Source: Diphasiastrum complanatum (lineage: Eukaryota; Streptophyta; Lycopodiopsida; Lycopodiales; Lycopodiaceae). From it: a stretch of DNA of 64,000 nucleotides. Position numbers and translations under genes: made by a program. The stretch is taken from NCBI GenBank assembly GCA_029204225.1, contig CM055100.1:64513592-64577591 (forward strand), in the 5' to 3' direction. The notes below the pieces were generated by a model, which was not told where the DNA came from, did not search any database, and saw nothing but the letters and a program-made list of their open reading frames with translations. Of the stretch, positions 11,354-23,316 are shown piece by piece. Position 1 is the stretch's first letter. Every line of letters starts with the position of its first letter.

Positions 11354-12382
11354 CATGAATATGTTTACACTTCAATAAAGATGGATATGTTAAGCATGTG
11401 GTTATATGATTTGTAATTAGTAATTCATGTATTTTGAAGTGTGGATTCACTTTCAAAGTGAGGGTTTCCATTGAGTCATTTCTTGTTATAAATATCCCTT
11501 CATTGAGGTTTTTTTTAATAGTTGCTTTTACCATTAACTTCATACAAATGTACATAGAACCAACTTAAGCATGGTAGGCATTAACAACCAACAACAAAAT
11601 AGAAGCTAGAACCGAAAGCATTTTGGCTAAATTATTGCTTTAAAGAACCCAAAGTATTTGCTTAAACCAAGTTTGGTGTGAAAAAAGGATGCATGTGACA
11701 TCTCAAGTCAACCAAATAATAGTCCCATTTCAAAGTCACTTTATCTTGGCTAGGCTAATGCTTAATAAGAGAAAATCTGAGCATCTACGCTTACCAAATA
11801 TGCAATAACGAAAAGGACACATGTGACATCCCAAGTCGACCAAATACTAGTCTTCACTTCAAAGTCTTGCTTTATGAATGACCTTTTATTTTCTCTGACA
11901 CAATTGCAATTTTAAAATTTGAATGTTTAATTGAATCAGAAGCTTGACCTGGATCGTTGACATTTGTAATTTCAAAGTTGGAATTTCGATTTGAGAGTTA
12001 AAAACGTGAAATGTATCTAAGAGCCCCAAACTCCATGCTTAGGCTTGGCTCACCCCAACCTTGGCCAATGGCCCATCCTTTTACTTGATCTACATTGGAT
12101 GTTTGTAAAAATCAAATTTAGTACAATTAAGTAGTGGCCATAAATTGTTCAATGACACGTTTCAAAGTGATAACCATTGAAATTTGATGGACATGTGTCA
12201 AAGGGCTATGTCAAAGGGCTAGAAAATATTTTGTAAACTTCACCATTACAATTTGTTCGAGTTATTTTTTAGAAGTGTAGCTTGAAAAGAGCTCATCGCA
12301 TCACTCTATAACATGAACATGTTGAAGAATGAAGTCAAGCTACTCACACTTCAAATTAAACAATAGAGAATATGTGTTCTGG

Positions 12383-12385
<3 letters not shown>
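11354..12385. repeat. Non-genic DNA with a ~127-bp-spaced direct duplication
   Basis: The phrase 'catgtgacatc(t/c)caagtc(a/g)accaaata' followed by 'ttcaaagtc' occurs at about 11692 and again at about 11819, suggesting an old local duplication. No coding frame is recognised. Confidence 0.5.
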
Positions 12386-12416
<31 letters not shown>

Positions 12417-12437
12417 CATACATATATATATATATTT
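12380..12437. repeat. (TA)n microsatellite
   Basis: Interrupted TA dinucleotide run with occasional TACA. The frame through it (12329-12562) is a by-product of the repeat. Confidence 0.9.
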
Positions 12438-14600
12438 CAATAGCGTTGTTTTGCAATTGGGAATCAAGTTTTAGAAGGCAAATGAAACTATGTATGAAAC
12501 ACATAAGCTTTTATCGAAGAAGTTGTGTCAAATTTTTAAGATACCCAACTATAGACAATTAAGGTGGCAAGGGAGATCAAATGGATACCCACAATGTATT
12601 CTAGGTATACAAATGTAGTAATGACATATCTAGGAGTTCGTTAGGGTGCCAACATTGTATGTGATGGTGCTAATTCTAAGTAGCATCAGGGGAAGGAGCA
12701 AAAATGTTACAAGTCTTTGCATTTGACTTAATTCTAAGTAAACTGATCCAATTTGGATAGGTGAGCATTAGACACCATCATGTTGAAGTTTTGCTTGTTG
12801 AAGGAGGCCAAAAATGCATTTTTTGCATGATCTGAGCTTATGATTACTTGATGGACCTGTTAGAAGCTTCTATGCCTCTCTAATGAACCTTAGTAGAGTG
12901 CTTGTAACCTCTGATTGGATGTTTATTGGGATGGAGTTGAATTTTTTATGATACCACCTACAAAAAGTGCGCCCTTCTACCTGATTTTCTATCATTTCCA
13001 GCTTGCATGTGTGAAGCTTAGTGGCAGGGTGATGTGGCAAGTGCCTTGTAGACCCACTCTCCCTCCGTTTGGTGCTTTACAACGATCAATTTGGTGTCCT
13101 GTAGAGAAAGTTATGGCTGTCAGAAGTTTGGCAATTTTTGAATTAAAATTTGCAAAATTTTGGAAATGTTCTAATGCATGCATGCTTGTAACTCAGTGTA
13201 GTCATTGTCTATTGATGAAAATGTATGGATAGACCTGTATGCATGCTTGGAGCATGTTGCATGCGTAATCAGTAGTTTGATCAGATGATTTCTTGCATGA
13301 AAAAACATATTTCCTAGAGTCTAGGCTATTTTTAAATTTTTTTTCGTTTTACAAAAAAGTCAGTGCATGTCAATGTTTCGGAATGCAATTTACGTAAAAA
13401 TTGATTTTTTTATTTAAATCATTGCATGTCATGTCGGATGCATGCTAGATGTTTCAGAATGCTTCCAATATGTGATGGTAATTGTGAAACTATCAAGTCG
13501 ATGTTTGATCAATTTTCTAGTTTAGGTCCATATTTGAATGGAATTTGAAAATCCCAGTTTACGTAAAATTTGAAAAAACCATGGACGTTTTCGATTTGTT
13601 CAAATTCATTGGTTATTGATCAAACAGAAGTGACTTATAAAGTGAATGATCTTAATATGTTGGAATTAGTCAGTTCTTTAAGATCATTGTAACTTTCACT
13701 TTTAGTTGAAGATTTTGTGAATCTATCAACTAAGGAACATTTCTTGTTTTTGGGATCAATAAAGACCAAGAATGTAGTAAATCTAGTTGGAACAGTTTTT
13801 TGTGCTGATTGCCAGAAATTAAGTGCGACACTTAATAATTGAACAATCAAATCTATCGGGTTGTTTAGTGTTGAAGTTACTGATACCAAATTGAACTTTT
13901 TCCTAGTACAAATTTGGGGTCTTTTAAAGCTGAACCATTTTTGGAAGGGGAAAAAAAGTGGAAGTATGATTGGTGGAGTTAGTGATCCAGTTATTTAATT
14001 TACATTCAATTCGTGAAGTATAACTAATTGCAAGTAAGAATAACAATTGGGAATTATTTAAGAAAATTGCATTTGGGAATTTGGATTCCTTTTCCCCAGT
14101 GTGAATTATAATTTCGAGAAATCGATGATTCTAAGGGAAAAGTAGTGGCAAGACTGATAATCCATTTATGGAACCATCTTTGTTTTGCAATTAGATTTGG
14201 ATAAGTAAAGTAGATTGAAGGTGTTCCATACATGAATCTAGTAATTTGGATTCTTTCCTTTTATAAAGTATTTCTTTATAATGACTATAACAACCAAGAG
14301 AAATTCAAACCTGTAAAAAAATGTTTTTTTTATCGATTTTGAAATAGATATTGGATACCTAGGACAATATGATATTCGGTTTTGTTGAAATCCATGTTCC
14401 TTTTGGGTTAGTGAATACACTTTGGTTGTGCAATTTGGATCAATATTGAGGAAGTTATGATCAAATTAGTGGAGATGGGTTAGTATTTTCAAAACTTTGA
14501 ATTTTTTTTTTACAAGTGAGAGATAAGCACTTCAACATTTCAACTCTGAAGTGTTGCTTCCCTTGTAAATTTTTTCGAATTCTTCATTTTGAAGCTTTTT
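12438..14600. other. No gene recognised
   Basis: AT-rich DNA. Frames at 12915-13232 and 13635-13889 have no recognisable domains. Parts read like old retroelement leader or LTR (for example 12970-13320, with repeated 'gcatgcatgc'), but no boundary, PBS or coding remnant could be supported. Confidence 0.4.
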
Positions 14601-14615
14601 TTTTTTATAAAAAGA

Positions 14616-14690
14616 AAAACCTAACCCTACCTACCTACAACCCTAGCCGCCTAAATTTGAACCCTAACTTGACCTAACCCTAAGTCCCGA
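14616..14690 (+). promoter_or_regulatory. Cluster of telo-box-like motifs
   Basis: Several copies of 'aaccctaa/acctaaccc' in about 75 bases ('aacctaaccct', 'caaccctagcc', 'gaaccctaact', 'cctaaccctaag'). In plants such telo boxes are typical of 5' regions of translation-related genes. No intact gene follows here. The nearby eEF2 fragment lies on the opposite strand, so a functional link is unproven. It could also be a short interstitial telomere-like repeat. Confidence 0.4.
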
Positions 14691-14989
14691 AACTCACCCT
14701 CAAATACTCGGCCATTTCTCTCTCGGACTCGGACTCGGCTATGCACTATAGACAGCCTTAACAAGAAGCACATTGTTACGAAGATATTGATGGAAAAACC
14801 AGAAATGTTCGAGCCCCGCCAGTGTGGCTGCAGTAAACAATCTTAGCCAATTCGACCTGCTGCTTCTCGCTCAGTCGCAATTTAGATTATGACTCCACTT
14901 ACATTGCATGGATTACATGCTATGGCATCCCACTGACGCCACTGTCGCGTTCATCCGCGTAGCAGCAGAATGAAGCTAGAGCTGAAGAA

Positions 14990-15227
14990 TACGAGAACAG
15001 GCCTGATTCTCTCATCCAAAGCTTGACAGAGAATAGTTGTTTGAACACAAATTCCTTCAACACAATCTAGCACCACCAATGCACCATCTGTAATTCAACA
15101 CAATCTAGCACCACCAATGCACCATCTGTAATCCGAAGAGCTGCAGTCACCTTTGATGAAAAAATCCACGTGTCCTGGTGAATTCATCAAATTGATCTCA
15201 TCTTGACGAGTGTCAGTGTCAGTCAGC
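14990..15227 (-). pseudogene. Fragment of translation elongation factor 2 (eEF2)
   Basis: On the minus strand the sequence encodes the GTPase-domain segment of eEF2 around the G3 switch II region. The order is a TDTRQDE remnant (normally TDTRADE), then a direct jump to NSPGHVDF (normally DSPGHVDF), then [20 protein letters not shown](I)CVQT and QAL(D)ERIRPVL. A deletion has removed the stretch between TDTRADE and DSPGHVDF. One extra T after GHVDF shifts the frame, and a perfect 38-bp tandem duplication (15057-15132) shifts it again. Similarity stops after RPVL. eEF2 catalyses ribosomal translocation; this copy cannot. It may be a retropseudogene or a gene piece captured by a transposable element. 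No poly(A) tail or intron is visible in the retained part. Confidence 0.85.
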
Positions 15228-15785
15228 ACTCCAACATCCGCTTGAGCATTGATTTCAACATCTTGACTCCCACATTATCTCCGAGAACTGAGTACGCTTT
15301 CTTAAAGGCATCTGTGAACTCTCAACAGAAAAAAGCAAAACAAGGGAAGGCTCATCTAATTACTGATGGCTTATCTCTAATGATAACAGTCCCCATATGA
15401 TTGTTTGCCTTCTCTACTTACAATAACGATCTCCGCGATCGTTTGCCTTCTGCAATACATATCCTCTCTCTCTTTTGTCATATGCAATTTATTCGTTCCA
15501 ATCCAACTAACATCAACTCTTACACAACAATTTCTTGGTTGGCTGCTCTGAGCTGAGATAATAAGCCAGCGATGTGCTGGCTATTTGAGCGAGGGAGAGA
15601 TTTGGGGCTGAGTCGAATGCAAATCGGGCATTTCTGTTTTCCTCAGAAGCCTTGGAGCGCAATTCAGCACTATTCCATTCCTTATGTACTCTTTCCTAGC
15701 CCTGGTTTTGCTGTCCAGTGAGCTAAATCACTGGATTCTGTTAGTACATAGTAGCTCCTGCTGCAGATTATCTCTTCCACCACTC
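15228..15785. other. No gene recognised
   Basis: The 65-codon frame at 15203-15400 overlaps the eEF2 pseudogene edge and has no recognisable similarity. Nothing else supported. Confidence 0.4.
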
Positions 15786-15789
15786 ATCT

Positions 15790-15912
15790 GTCCGAGGTCT
15801 CTTCCTAAAGTGTGACTCAGTCGAGGTCTCTTCCTTCGTGACTCGGTCGAGGTCTCTTCCTGCGTGACTCGAGCAAAATCCCATCTCTCTCTACACTCAC
15901 ACTCGGTCCACA

Positions 15913-15957
<45 letters not shown>

Positions 15958-16010
15958 ACTCGGTCCACATCGCTCTCTCTCTCGCTCTCTCTACACTCGG
16001 TCCAGATCCC
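15790..16010. repeat. Minisatellite plus (TC)n microsatellite
   Basis: Three ~26-31 bp units of 'gtgactc(a/g)gtcgaggtctcttcct' at about 15790-15870 are followed by two to three units of 'ctacactcggtccacatcgctctc', separated by a long (TC)n run (about 15917-15953). Frames on both strands through it are repeat artefacts. Confidence 0.85.
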
Positions 16011-16576
16011 ATTCGGCTACCCACCCCCCAGCCCTCCAGCGCTATAAAAAAATAAAATTTGCCCTATTCTTTTGAAATATTTACGGTTTTTTATACTCTT
16101 TTACGAGCATTCCAATGTTTCATGAATTTCAAGATTTATAGAATTCAATTTTTAATTTTCTTTAACCCCCATTCTAAGTTGTTAAATTCAATTTTTTTAT
16201 TTTTTTTTTGAACTCCCATAACTTTCTTGTTAGAGCTCGGATTCTAGTGCTATAAAAACAAAAAGTGATAAGAAAGACGAGTCTGACACTGCTAAGCTAT
16301 TGAAATTTTGTAATTATTACTTTTCAATTAAGTTTTTTTTTCTGTCAAACACCCTTTTTTTCTAAGTGAAATCTTTGTATTTTATTACATATTTTCAAAT
16401 CTTCATATCATCTCTGTCTGAGCTCAAAATTGAATACTGTAAAAAGCAAAAGTGCTCAGTTTTATATGACCTACAAGTTTTTGCCTTTTCAATTTCACTC
16501 ATATGGAACTCTGAGTTTTAAGTGGGTGGAGAAAAGAGCATTTCAGCTATTTATCAAAGTCCATTGCACATAAACT
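16011..16576. other. No gene recognised
   Basis: AT-rich DNA with short poly(T) tracts. It may be part of the LTR or leader of the gag fragment that follows, but no boundary was found. Confidence 0.35.
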
Positions 16577-17057
16577 TTAGTTTATTATACTGTAACTTAC
16601 CAGCCCTTCAATTGTCAATAAAGTGCATTCTATGAATTCCTCCATTGAATAACCATATCTGTCTATTATCTCATTGAATTCATTGAAATAGCTCTCTCCA
16701 CAATAGACGTCTGTTGGGTAGAATGCCATACTTGGCAGTCTGTACATGTAAATTCTTCGATGCCCTTTTGTACAAAGGTTGGCCATTTATCAGTGGTAAC
16801 ATGAGGTTCTTCACACTGTATCCAATATCGCCACCAAATGTCCCTGCAAATTGAATCTTGTCATGGTCACTGCTTGGATGTGATTGAAAATACATGTGAA
16901 AGTTGTCCAACCATACTCTCACATCCATATGAGCAATTCTACCATCAAACTTGTGAAAAATTGTTTCCACCATAGGTTGGGAAGATTGGTCCATATAAGG
17001 ATATTGGTAATGATGACGTTTTGATTGACGTGAATTCAGCTGCTCATTGTCACTGTC
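16577..17057 (-). pseudogene. Ty3/gypsy-type gag fragment
   Basis: On the minus strand, about 17050-16780 reads a Gag-like stretch: KFDGR..MDVRVWLDNFHMYF, HPSSDHDKIQFAGT, then a basic tail. This pattern (aromatic W-L...YF followed by D-K-I-x-F-A) is typical of the capsid region of gypsy-type retrotransposon Gag. The frame ends at 16680 and a shifted frame continues to 16577. At 17057 it joins, without a visible boundary, a copia fragment on the other strand. Class assignment is from motif memory only. Confidence 0.5.
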
Positions 17058-17544
17058 ACTGTTATAAACACCACCGAGGATGCTGAGAAGATAGAGACAT
17101 CCAGTGGGAAAGATGGTATAGTGAGGATACCACCTGATGATGATCCATTCATTGACCTTCCAAGTGATGAAAAAGAGGATACATCTCAAGATACTGCTAC
17201 TCAACTTCAAGAGATAGGTTGGAGAGGTAGGGAAAAACCTTTTGGTGCAAGAAGGATTGAAGTTGCAGGTGACAAACGCAAGGAGAAGGATGTACCGTGG
17301 GATACATTTTCACAAGGAAGCCGATCACCTGACAGGAAGCTCCCTAAGTGGTTTGAGAGATTGTTGGAGAGCCGCGACATGGATGACTTTCCAGGATCAT
17401 CTAGCCAGGGAGAGCTACGAAGATCAACTTCTCAAGTGATTGAAAGTAGAGATGTTATATTTCATGAAGATCAACATCCATTATTTGAAGGGGCCGAGTT
17501 CAAGCAATCTCAAGATTCTTCGCCTATCATGCATGATTGAAGAG
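17058..17544 (+). pseudogene. Family A integrase-RT linker fragment
   Basis: 17064-17433 is nearly the same as 21306-21661 inside the adjacent family A element: the linker between integrase and reverse transcriptase, with VRIPPDDDPFIDL and KDVPWDTFSQG in both. After that it diverges to a short tail containing SRDVIFHEDQ and stops at 17538, directly before the 5' LTR of family A. It is a truncated second copy, with RT and RNase H deleted. See the finding on the composite A locus. Confidence 0.8.
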
Positions 17545-17815
17545 TCAGAATTAAAGTTAAAATCATTGTGTTACTGTATTGTGGGTCCTATCAGTGGATA
17601 AGGATCAGTTGGCCTCGCCACGAGGCAAGTCGACGGGACACACGTCCCGCCAACGGCAACCTGGGTCATGCATGGGTTGCATGAGTGAACAACTATATGT
17701 ACAGTGTAATTTCATTTTGAGAAATATAGTTGTTATGTGAGCTTGCTGAGGAGAGTGTTTTCTGTCTGTGTTACTGTGTAGCATGATCTATGTTCCTGTG
17801 CAAAGCAAATTTTAA
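17545..17815 (+). repeat. 5' LTR of family A
   Basis: 271 bp from TCAGAATT to AATTTTAA. Paired with 23317-23587 and with a reversed copy at 25860-26129. It lies three bases before the PBS. Confidence 0.92.
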
Positions 17816-17817
17816 GT

Positions 17818-17830
17818 TGGTATCAGAGCC
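17818..17830 (+). other. Primer binding site of family A
   Basis: TGGTATCAGAGCC, complementary to the 3' end of initiator tRNA-Met, two bases past the 5' LTR. Confidence 0.93.
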
Positions 17831-19120
17831 GTACAGGGAGTGTACACAGTACAGTGTCGCCGTTGAAGAGAGCTTCGGGAGAACTGTCTTCTGAGAGTTC
17901 GGGGTTTTACGGCGGGTTGAAGACGGAAAGAGAAGCACTGGTGCACGGTTTCTAATTTATAGAGGCTTGCTAAGCTCAGTAGAGGGATTATTAGCCTATG
18001 CATAGCATCATACAGGAAAAAATTTGGTGAAAAATTGACAATTTTGAAGCCAGCTGAAAATTGAAACCGGACTTGGGGTTATAGTTTTTATACATAACTG
18101 GTGATTTCTTCGCTGTTTGTGCACCGTTTTGGATGCCGTAAGGACAGGAAGGAAGCTAATCACACTGTCAATCAACCATGGAGAGATTCTGAGGTCTATG
18201 TCAGAGATTTGTCTCCAGACAGTTAACCTAGCAGATGTAGCAAAAAAATGAAAAAAGCCACTTTGTCAAGTTGAGCTAAAATCACCGTTTCTCCACGGAA
18301 TTTTCTGACTGAACACTCTACAGTCATGAATTCAGTAGGGCAATAGGCCTCAGATCGTGTTCAAAATGATCCACATGAGAGTTTAATTTGATAATTTTCA
18401 GAGAAGGGAGGCGCGGTCGCAAGCAGGGAGGTCGCAGGCTGTTCGCGCGCCCAACGCGATAAATAGCTTAGTGTACCGAAGACCATAGCGACTGCAGGAG
18501 TATGGTTCGATGCCCAGATGTACTTTGGACCTTTAGATGAGGTGTCAAATGAATCGACAGTCCAGAATCTGTGATGGAAAAGAAATTTGAACCACAAGAT
18601 TTGGTTCAGCCATTGGATGAGCTTTGAACAGGGCCCTGAAGAATTGAAGTGCATTCTGGCTTTCAACTTCATTAAAAATTTTCATACTGAAAGTTGAGTT
18701 GGGTCCCTTCACAAGTGAAGAGTGAAGTTTCTTCAAAGTGAAGAAACAGTTCAAAAGCTAGAAAAGTCCCTATTTTTGGGTCCTTTGCCCGTTTTGACCC
18801 AAACGAAAGGCTATAACCTCCAAACGAAGGGCACCCGGACTGTACCTACAAGTACGGTACATCAAAACAGAGTGGTTACAGTGGAGAAAGTGTTCGGATT
18901 ATGCCAAAAGTAGTTTCACCATTCCATTGGGCACGTTGTTGGGAGTTGACGACTGAGTGCATTTCGGAAGGCGACGCCGATTTGGCTTTCAAATTGGTGG
19001 AAAAGCGACGAGTGGCCTGGTAAGAAAAAAAGTGTAGGTCATTATTTTCAACTTCTGACATCACTGTTGGCCTCGACATACTGTTCTTAGCCTAAGGCAG
19101 AAGTTTCAAGCAGTTTTGCG
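17831..19120 (+). other. Untranslated leader of family A
   Basis: About 1.3 kb between PBS and the gag start codon, with many upstream ATGs and stops. Its 18550-18850 part is shared, reversed, with 1-300. Small frames here (18361-18913) are not genes. Confidence 0.8.
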
Positions 19121-20363
19121 ATGGCAAACATGGAAAAGTCCATTTTGAGTGAAAGTAGCAAATTGGACGGGATTTCCAACTATGCAGTGTGGAAATTCAA
19201 AATGAAAAACATAGTGATGGAGAAAGACGTGTGGAAAGTTGTCACAGGTGATGAGAGAAGACCGCCAAATGAAACAGACATCAAAGTGTTCGACAAAAAA
19301 GATGAGGAAAACTTTGATCTTCATTAACTTGTCAGTGAAGGATCACATCATTACCCACATTTGTGATGCTATTACACCCAGACAGGCATGGGATGTGCTA
19401 AAGGAGCAGTTCAAGATGCCAAATCCGTCAAGAATCATGTTTCTGAAGTCAAAGTTGAATAGTGCCCGCATGGAACAAGGAGAGCACATTCAGACGTACA
19501 TGACCAGAATCAAGACAATGAGAGATGAACTGCATTCTATTGGAGAGTGCATACGTGATGTGGACCTAGTGCATAATGATTTATGCGGCATTGCAGAATC
19601 CTATCAGATGTTTGTGAGCGGAATAGCATCAAGAGAAAGATTGCCAACCTTTGACGAGCTCACAGGAATCTTGATGTCGGAAGAACAACGACGAGAAATG
19701 GTGAAAGCTAGATGTCAAAATACTGACGATCAAGCACTTGCGACACGCCAAAAACAAGGCAAGGGCAAGGGCAAGAAGAAGTCTAAGCAGCAATTTTCCA
19801 AGTCTCAGGAGGATGAGGGATCTTCCAACAAAACTAAGAAGAAAGGCAAGTGCTTCCATTGTGGTAAAAAGGGCCATTGGAAGAGTGAATGTCGCAAATT
19901 CCTGGCGGAACAAGGCAAGGGGAAACTAAAACAAGCAGGTAACCTTGTCGATGAGGGTGAGATTGAAGACTCTAGCATCTTCATATCTGCATTGCAATCT
20001 AATCAAGATGATCAAGCATGTTATATTAACTCAGGAGCCACAAGACACATGATAGGTAACAAGAATTGGTTCAGTAGTTTGAAGGTGTTGGATAATGGAA
20101 CATCTGTTTCACAAGCAAATGGTGAGGTGTGCATGATCAAGGGGATAGGCACAATTTCAATCCAACTACCTGATGGCAAAAGTAGGATGATCAAGGAGGT
20201 ACTTTACGTACCAGGTTTGAAGAAAAATCTACTTTCTGTTGGAGTCATTACTGATCAAAAGTTGAATGTAGAATTCGCCCATGATCGTTGCTTTGTGAAG
20301 GATGCGAACCAAAAGTTCAAAGTTATTGCGAATGGAATAAGAGAGCCTAATACAAAATTGTAG
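19121..20363 (+). pseudogene. Family A gag-protease region
   Basis: Starts at MANMEKSILSES with the copia Gag pattern (LDGISNYAVWKFKMKN), which packages element RNA. A single-base frameshift near 19300 interrupts it, and the downstream frame then carries the rest of Gag, including the CCHC zinc knuckle (CFHCGKKGHWKSEC) after a lysine-rich stretch. The aspartic protease core reads NSGATRHM, where the normal active site is DSGA. The catalytic aspartate is therefore replaced by asparagine. Protease similarity runs on to LLSVGVITDQ. A TAG at 20361 separates this from the pol frame. Defective in at least three ways. Confidence 0.88.
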
Positions 20364-20366
20364 AGG

Positions 20367-23261
20367 TTGAATGCTACAATCAAGGGGCAACATGGACTTG
20401 TATTGTCCGTTCCTTTGCAAACTGAGTTGTGGCACAAGAGGCTTGGTCACTTGAACTTGGGAAGCCTCAGTTTGATGAGAAAATTGGAGATGGTAACAGG
20501 ACTGCCTACCATAGAAGATCACTTGAAATCGATGTGTGAATCTTGTGTATATGGGAAGCAGCATCAAGAGAAGTTCAATAAAGGGGGTGTTGCAAGAGCA
20601 AAGAACATCCTGGATTTAATCCACACAGATTTATGCGGGCCTATGAGGACCATGTCCTTAGGAAAAGCCTTCTATTTCATGACCTTTATTGATGATATGT
20701 CACGTAAGACGTGGATCTACTTCTTGAAGAAGAAATCAGATGCATTTGATAACTTCAAGAACTTCAAAAACTTGGTCGAAAATCAGACAGGTAGGAAGAT
20801 CAAAGTCCTAAGATCAGATAGTGGAGGTGAGTACAAGTCTAATGACTTCAATGATCTTTGTGATCAATGTGGGATTAAAAGACAATTTACGCAAGCTCAT
20901 ACTCCTACTCTCAATGGTGTAGCTGAGCGCAAGAATCGTACGATTGTGGAAAGTGCCAAATCTATGCTAGCTGAGATGAAACTATCAAAAGATTTTTGGT
21001 TAGAAGCATGTAGTACGGCAGTCTATCTTCAAAATAGAAGTCCTACCATTGCCATACCAAAGATAACACCTGAGGAAGCATTCACAAAGAAGAAGCCAAA
21101 GGTGAACCACTTGCGAATCTTTGGATGTAAGGCCTTTGTACACATTCCTAAGGAAGAGAGACGTAAAATTGATGTAAAAGCTACCAAGTGCATATTATTT
21201 GGATATGATGATCGCATGAAGGGCTATAGATATTTTGATCTAGTGAAAAACAAAATCCATATAAGCCGTGATGTTATCTTTGATGAATCCAAGATGTATG
21301 AAGACGAAGATGCTGAGAAGATAGACACATCCAATAGGAAAGATGGTATAGTGAGGATACCACCTGATGATGATCCATTCATTGACCTTTCGAGTGATGA
21401 ACATGAGGATACATCTCAAGATACTACTACTCAACCTCAAGAAACAGGTTGGAGAGGTGGGGACAAACCTTTTGGTGCAAGAAGGATTGAAATTGCAGGT
21501 GACAAACGCAAGGAGAAGGATGTACCGTGGGATACATTTTCACAAGGAATCCGATCACATGACAGAAAGCTCCCTAAGTGGTTTGAGAGATTGATGGAGA
21601 GCCGCGACATAGATGACTTTCCAGGATCATCTAACCAGGATGAGCTACGAAGATCAACAAGAGAGAAGATACTACCTGAAAGGTATGAAGTAAATTATGC
21701 TCTCTTATTTAGCATTATTCAAAGCAAAGAACCTTCGACTTATGGTGAAGCGAAGGATGATGACATTTGGGTCAAGGCCATGGGAGAGGAGATGGAGTCA
21801 ATTGCTAAGCATAGCACATGGGACTTAGTAGAACCACAAGTTGGCAAGAAACCCATTGGTTGCAAATGGGTATACAGGACTAAGTACCATGCAGATGGAA
21901 GTATAGCAAAGCACAAAGCAAGATTGGTGATCAAAGGGTACGCACAAAATAAAGGCATTGACTATGAGGAGACCTTTGCATCGGTTTATAAGTGGAATAC
22001 TCTACGTCTACTTATTGCTTTAGCTTCACATTTAGGTTGGCCTTTGCATCAGATGGATGTGAAATCTGCTTTTCTAAATGGTGAGTTAGAAGAAGAAGTG
22101 TTCATGGATCAACCTGAAGGCTTTGTAACGAAAGGACAGGAAAATAAAGTATGTCGCTTGAAGAAAGCGCTTTATGGTCTTAAACAAGCACCACGTGCGT
22201 GGTATAGCAGGATTGATGCCTACTTTCGTTCAAAGGGGATGGTGAAAACACATTCTGATCCAAATCTATATGTCTTATGCTTTGATGATATGGTTGCTTT
22301 GATTGCTCTTTATGTTGATGACTTGATTATTACGGGAAATAATCAAGAGATGATAGACATGATCAAGAAAGACCTCATGGAACAATTTGAGATGACGGAT
22401 CTCAGCCTGATGCATTACTGCCTTGGAGTAGAAGTGTGGCAAAAAGAACATGAAGTGGGTTTAACACAGGTGAAGTATGTCAAAGAGTTGCTGCACAGGT
22501 TTAGGTTGAAGGATTGCAAACCAGTAAACACTCCTATTGAACCAGGTAAAAAGCTTTCTAAGCTTGATGAATCACAGTCAGTTGATGCTACGCTATATAG
22601 ACAGTTAGTAGGGAGCTTGATTTACCTTAACACAACTAGACCAGATATATGCTATGTTGTTGGCATTGTAAGTCAGTTTATGGCAGCACCTACGGAAACG
22701 CATTGGAAAGCAACTAAACGCATTTTGCGTCATGTGAAAGGCACTTCAGAGTATGGCTTGATTTAAAGGAAGCATGATGGTTTACCTAAGTTGTGTGGGT
22801 ATGTGGATGCGGACTGAGGAGGTGACTATGATGATCGTAGATCCACCACAGGATATATATTCCAGTTTTGTGGTAATTGCTTTTTCTGGTCTAGTAAGAA
22901 GCAAAGTACAATTGTTCTTTCCACCACAGAAGTAGAGTATAAGGCAATGTGTAGTGCTGCACAAGAAGCTATATGGCTGAGACAGATCTTGGAAGAAATT
23001 GGCATGAAACAGAAAAATCCCACGACTTTACATAGCGACAGTCAGAGTCGCATTCAGCTAGCAAAGAATCCAGTGTTCCATCCAAGAACTAAACACATTG
23101 AAATTCAATATCACTTCATACGTGAGAGGCTGCCGAGTCATGAAATTCATGTTGTTCATTGTAGCACAAAAGAACAACTAGCTGATATTTTCACGAAGCC
23201 ACTTACTGGAGAAAAGTTTGATAAGTTTAGATCAAAGCTTTCTGTACTTAAATTTTGTTGA
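20367..23261 (+). pseudogene. Family A pol: integrase, reverse transcriptase, RNase H
   Basis: The frame 20367-22766 begins with the pre-integrase zinc region (LWHKRLGHLN...C..C). It continues through the integrase core with DDE residues in HTDLCGP, RSDSGGEY and NGVAERKNRT, and then copia reverse transcriptase with QMDVKSAFLNGELEEEVFM, KKALYGLKQAPRAWY and the catalytic YVDDLII. Stops at 22764 and 22816 break the RNase H domain, which resumes (STTEVEYKAMCSAAQEAIWLR, TKHIEIQYHFIRE) and ends at 23261, 55 bases before the 3' LTR. A polypurine tract (aagggagagag) precedes that LTR. Integrase and RT look otherwise complete. Confidence 0.92.
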
Positions 23262-23316
23262 CTTTAAAGCTATGTATATGACTGTATAAAAAGTGACTCT
23301 ACTTTAAGGGAGAGAG

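Noticed and set aside
12329-12562. 77-codon frame rich in Y and I
   Set aside because: It runs through the (TA)n microsatellite and has no similarity.
15728-16055. Open frames on both strands rich in S/L or R/E
   Set aside because: They are translations of (TC)n and minisatellite units, as are 31092-31400 and 32730-33104.
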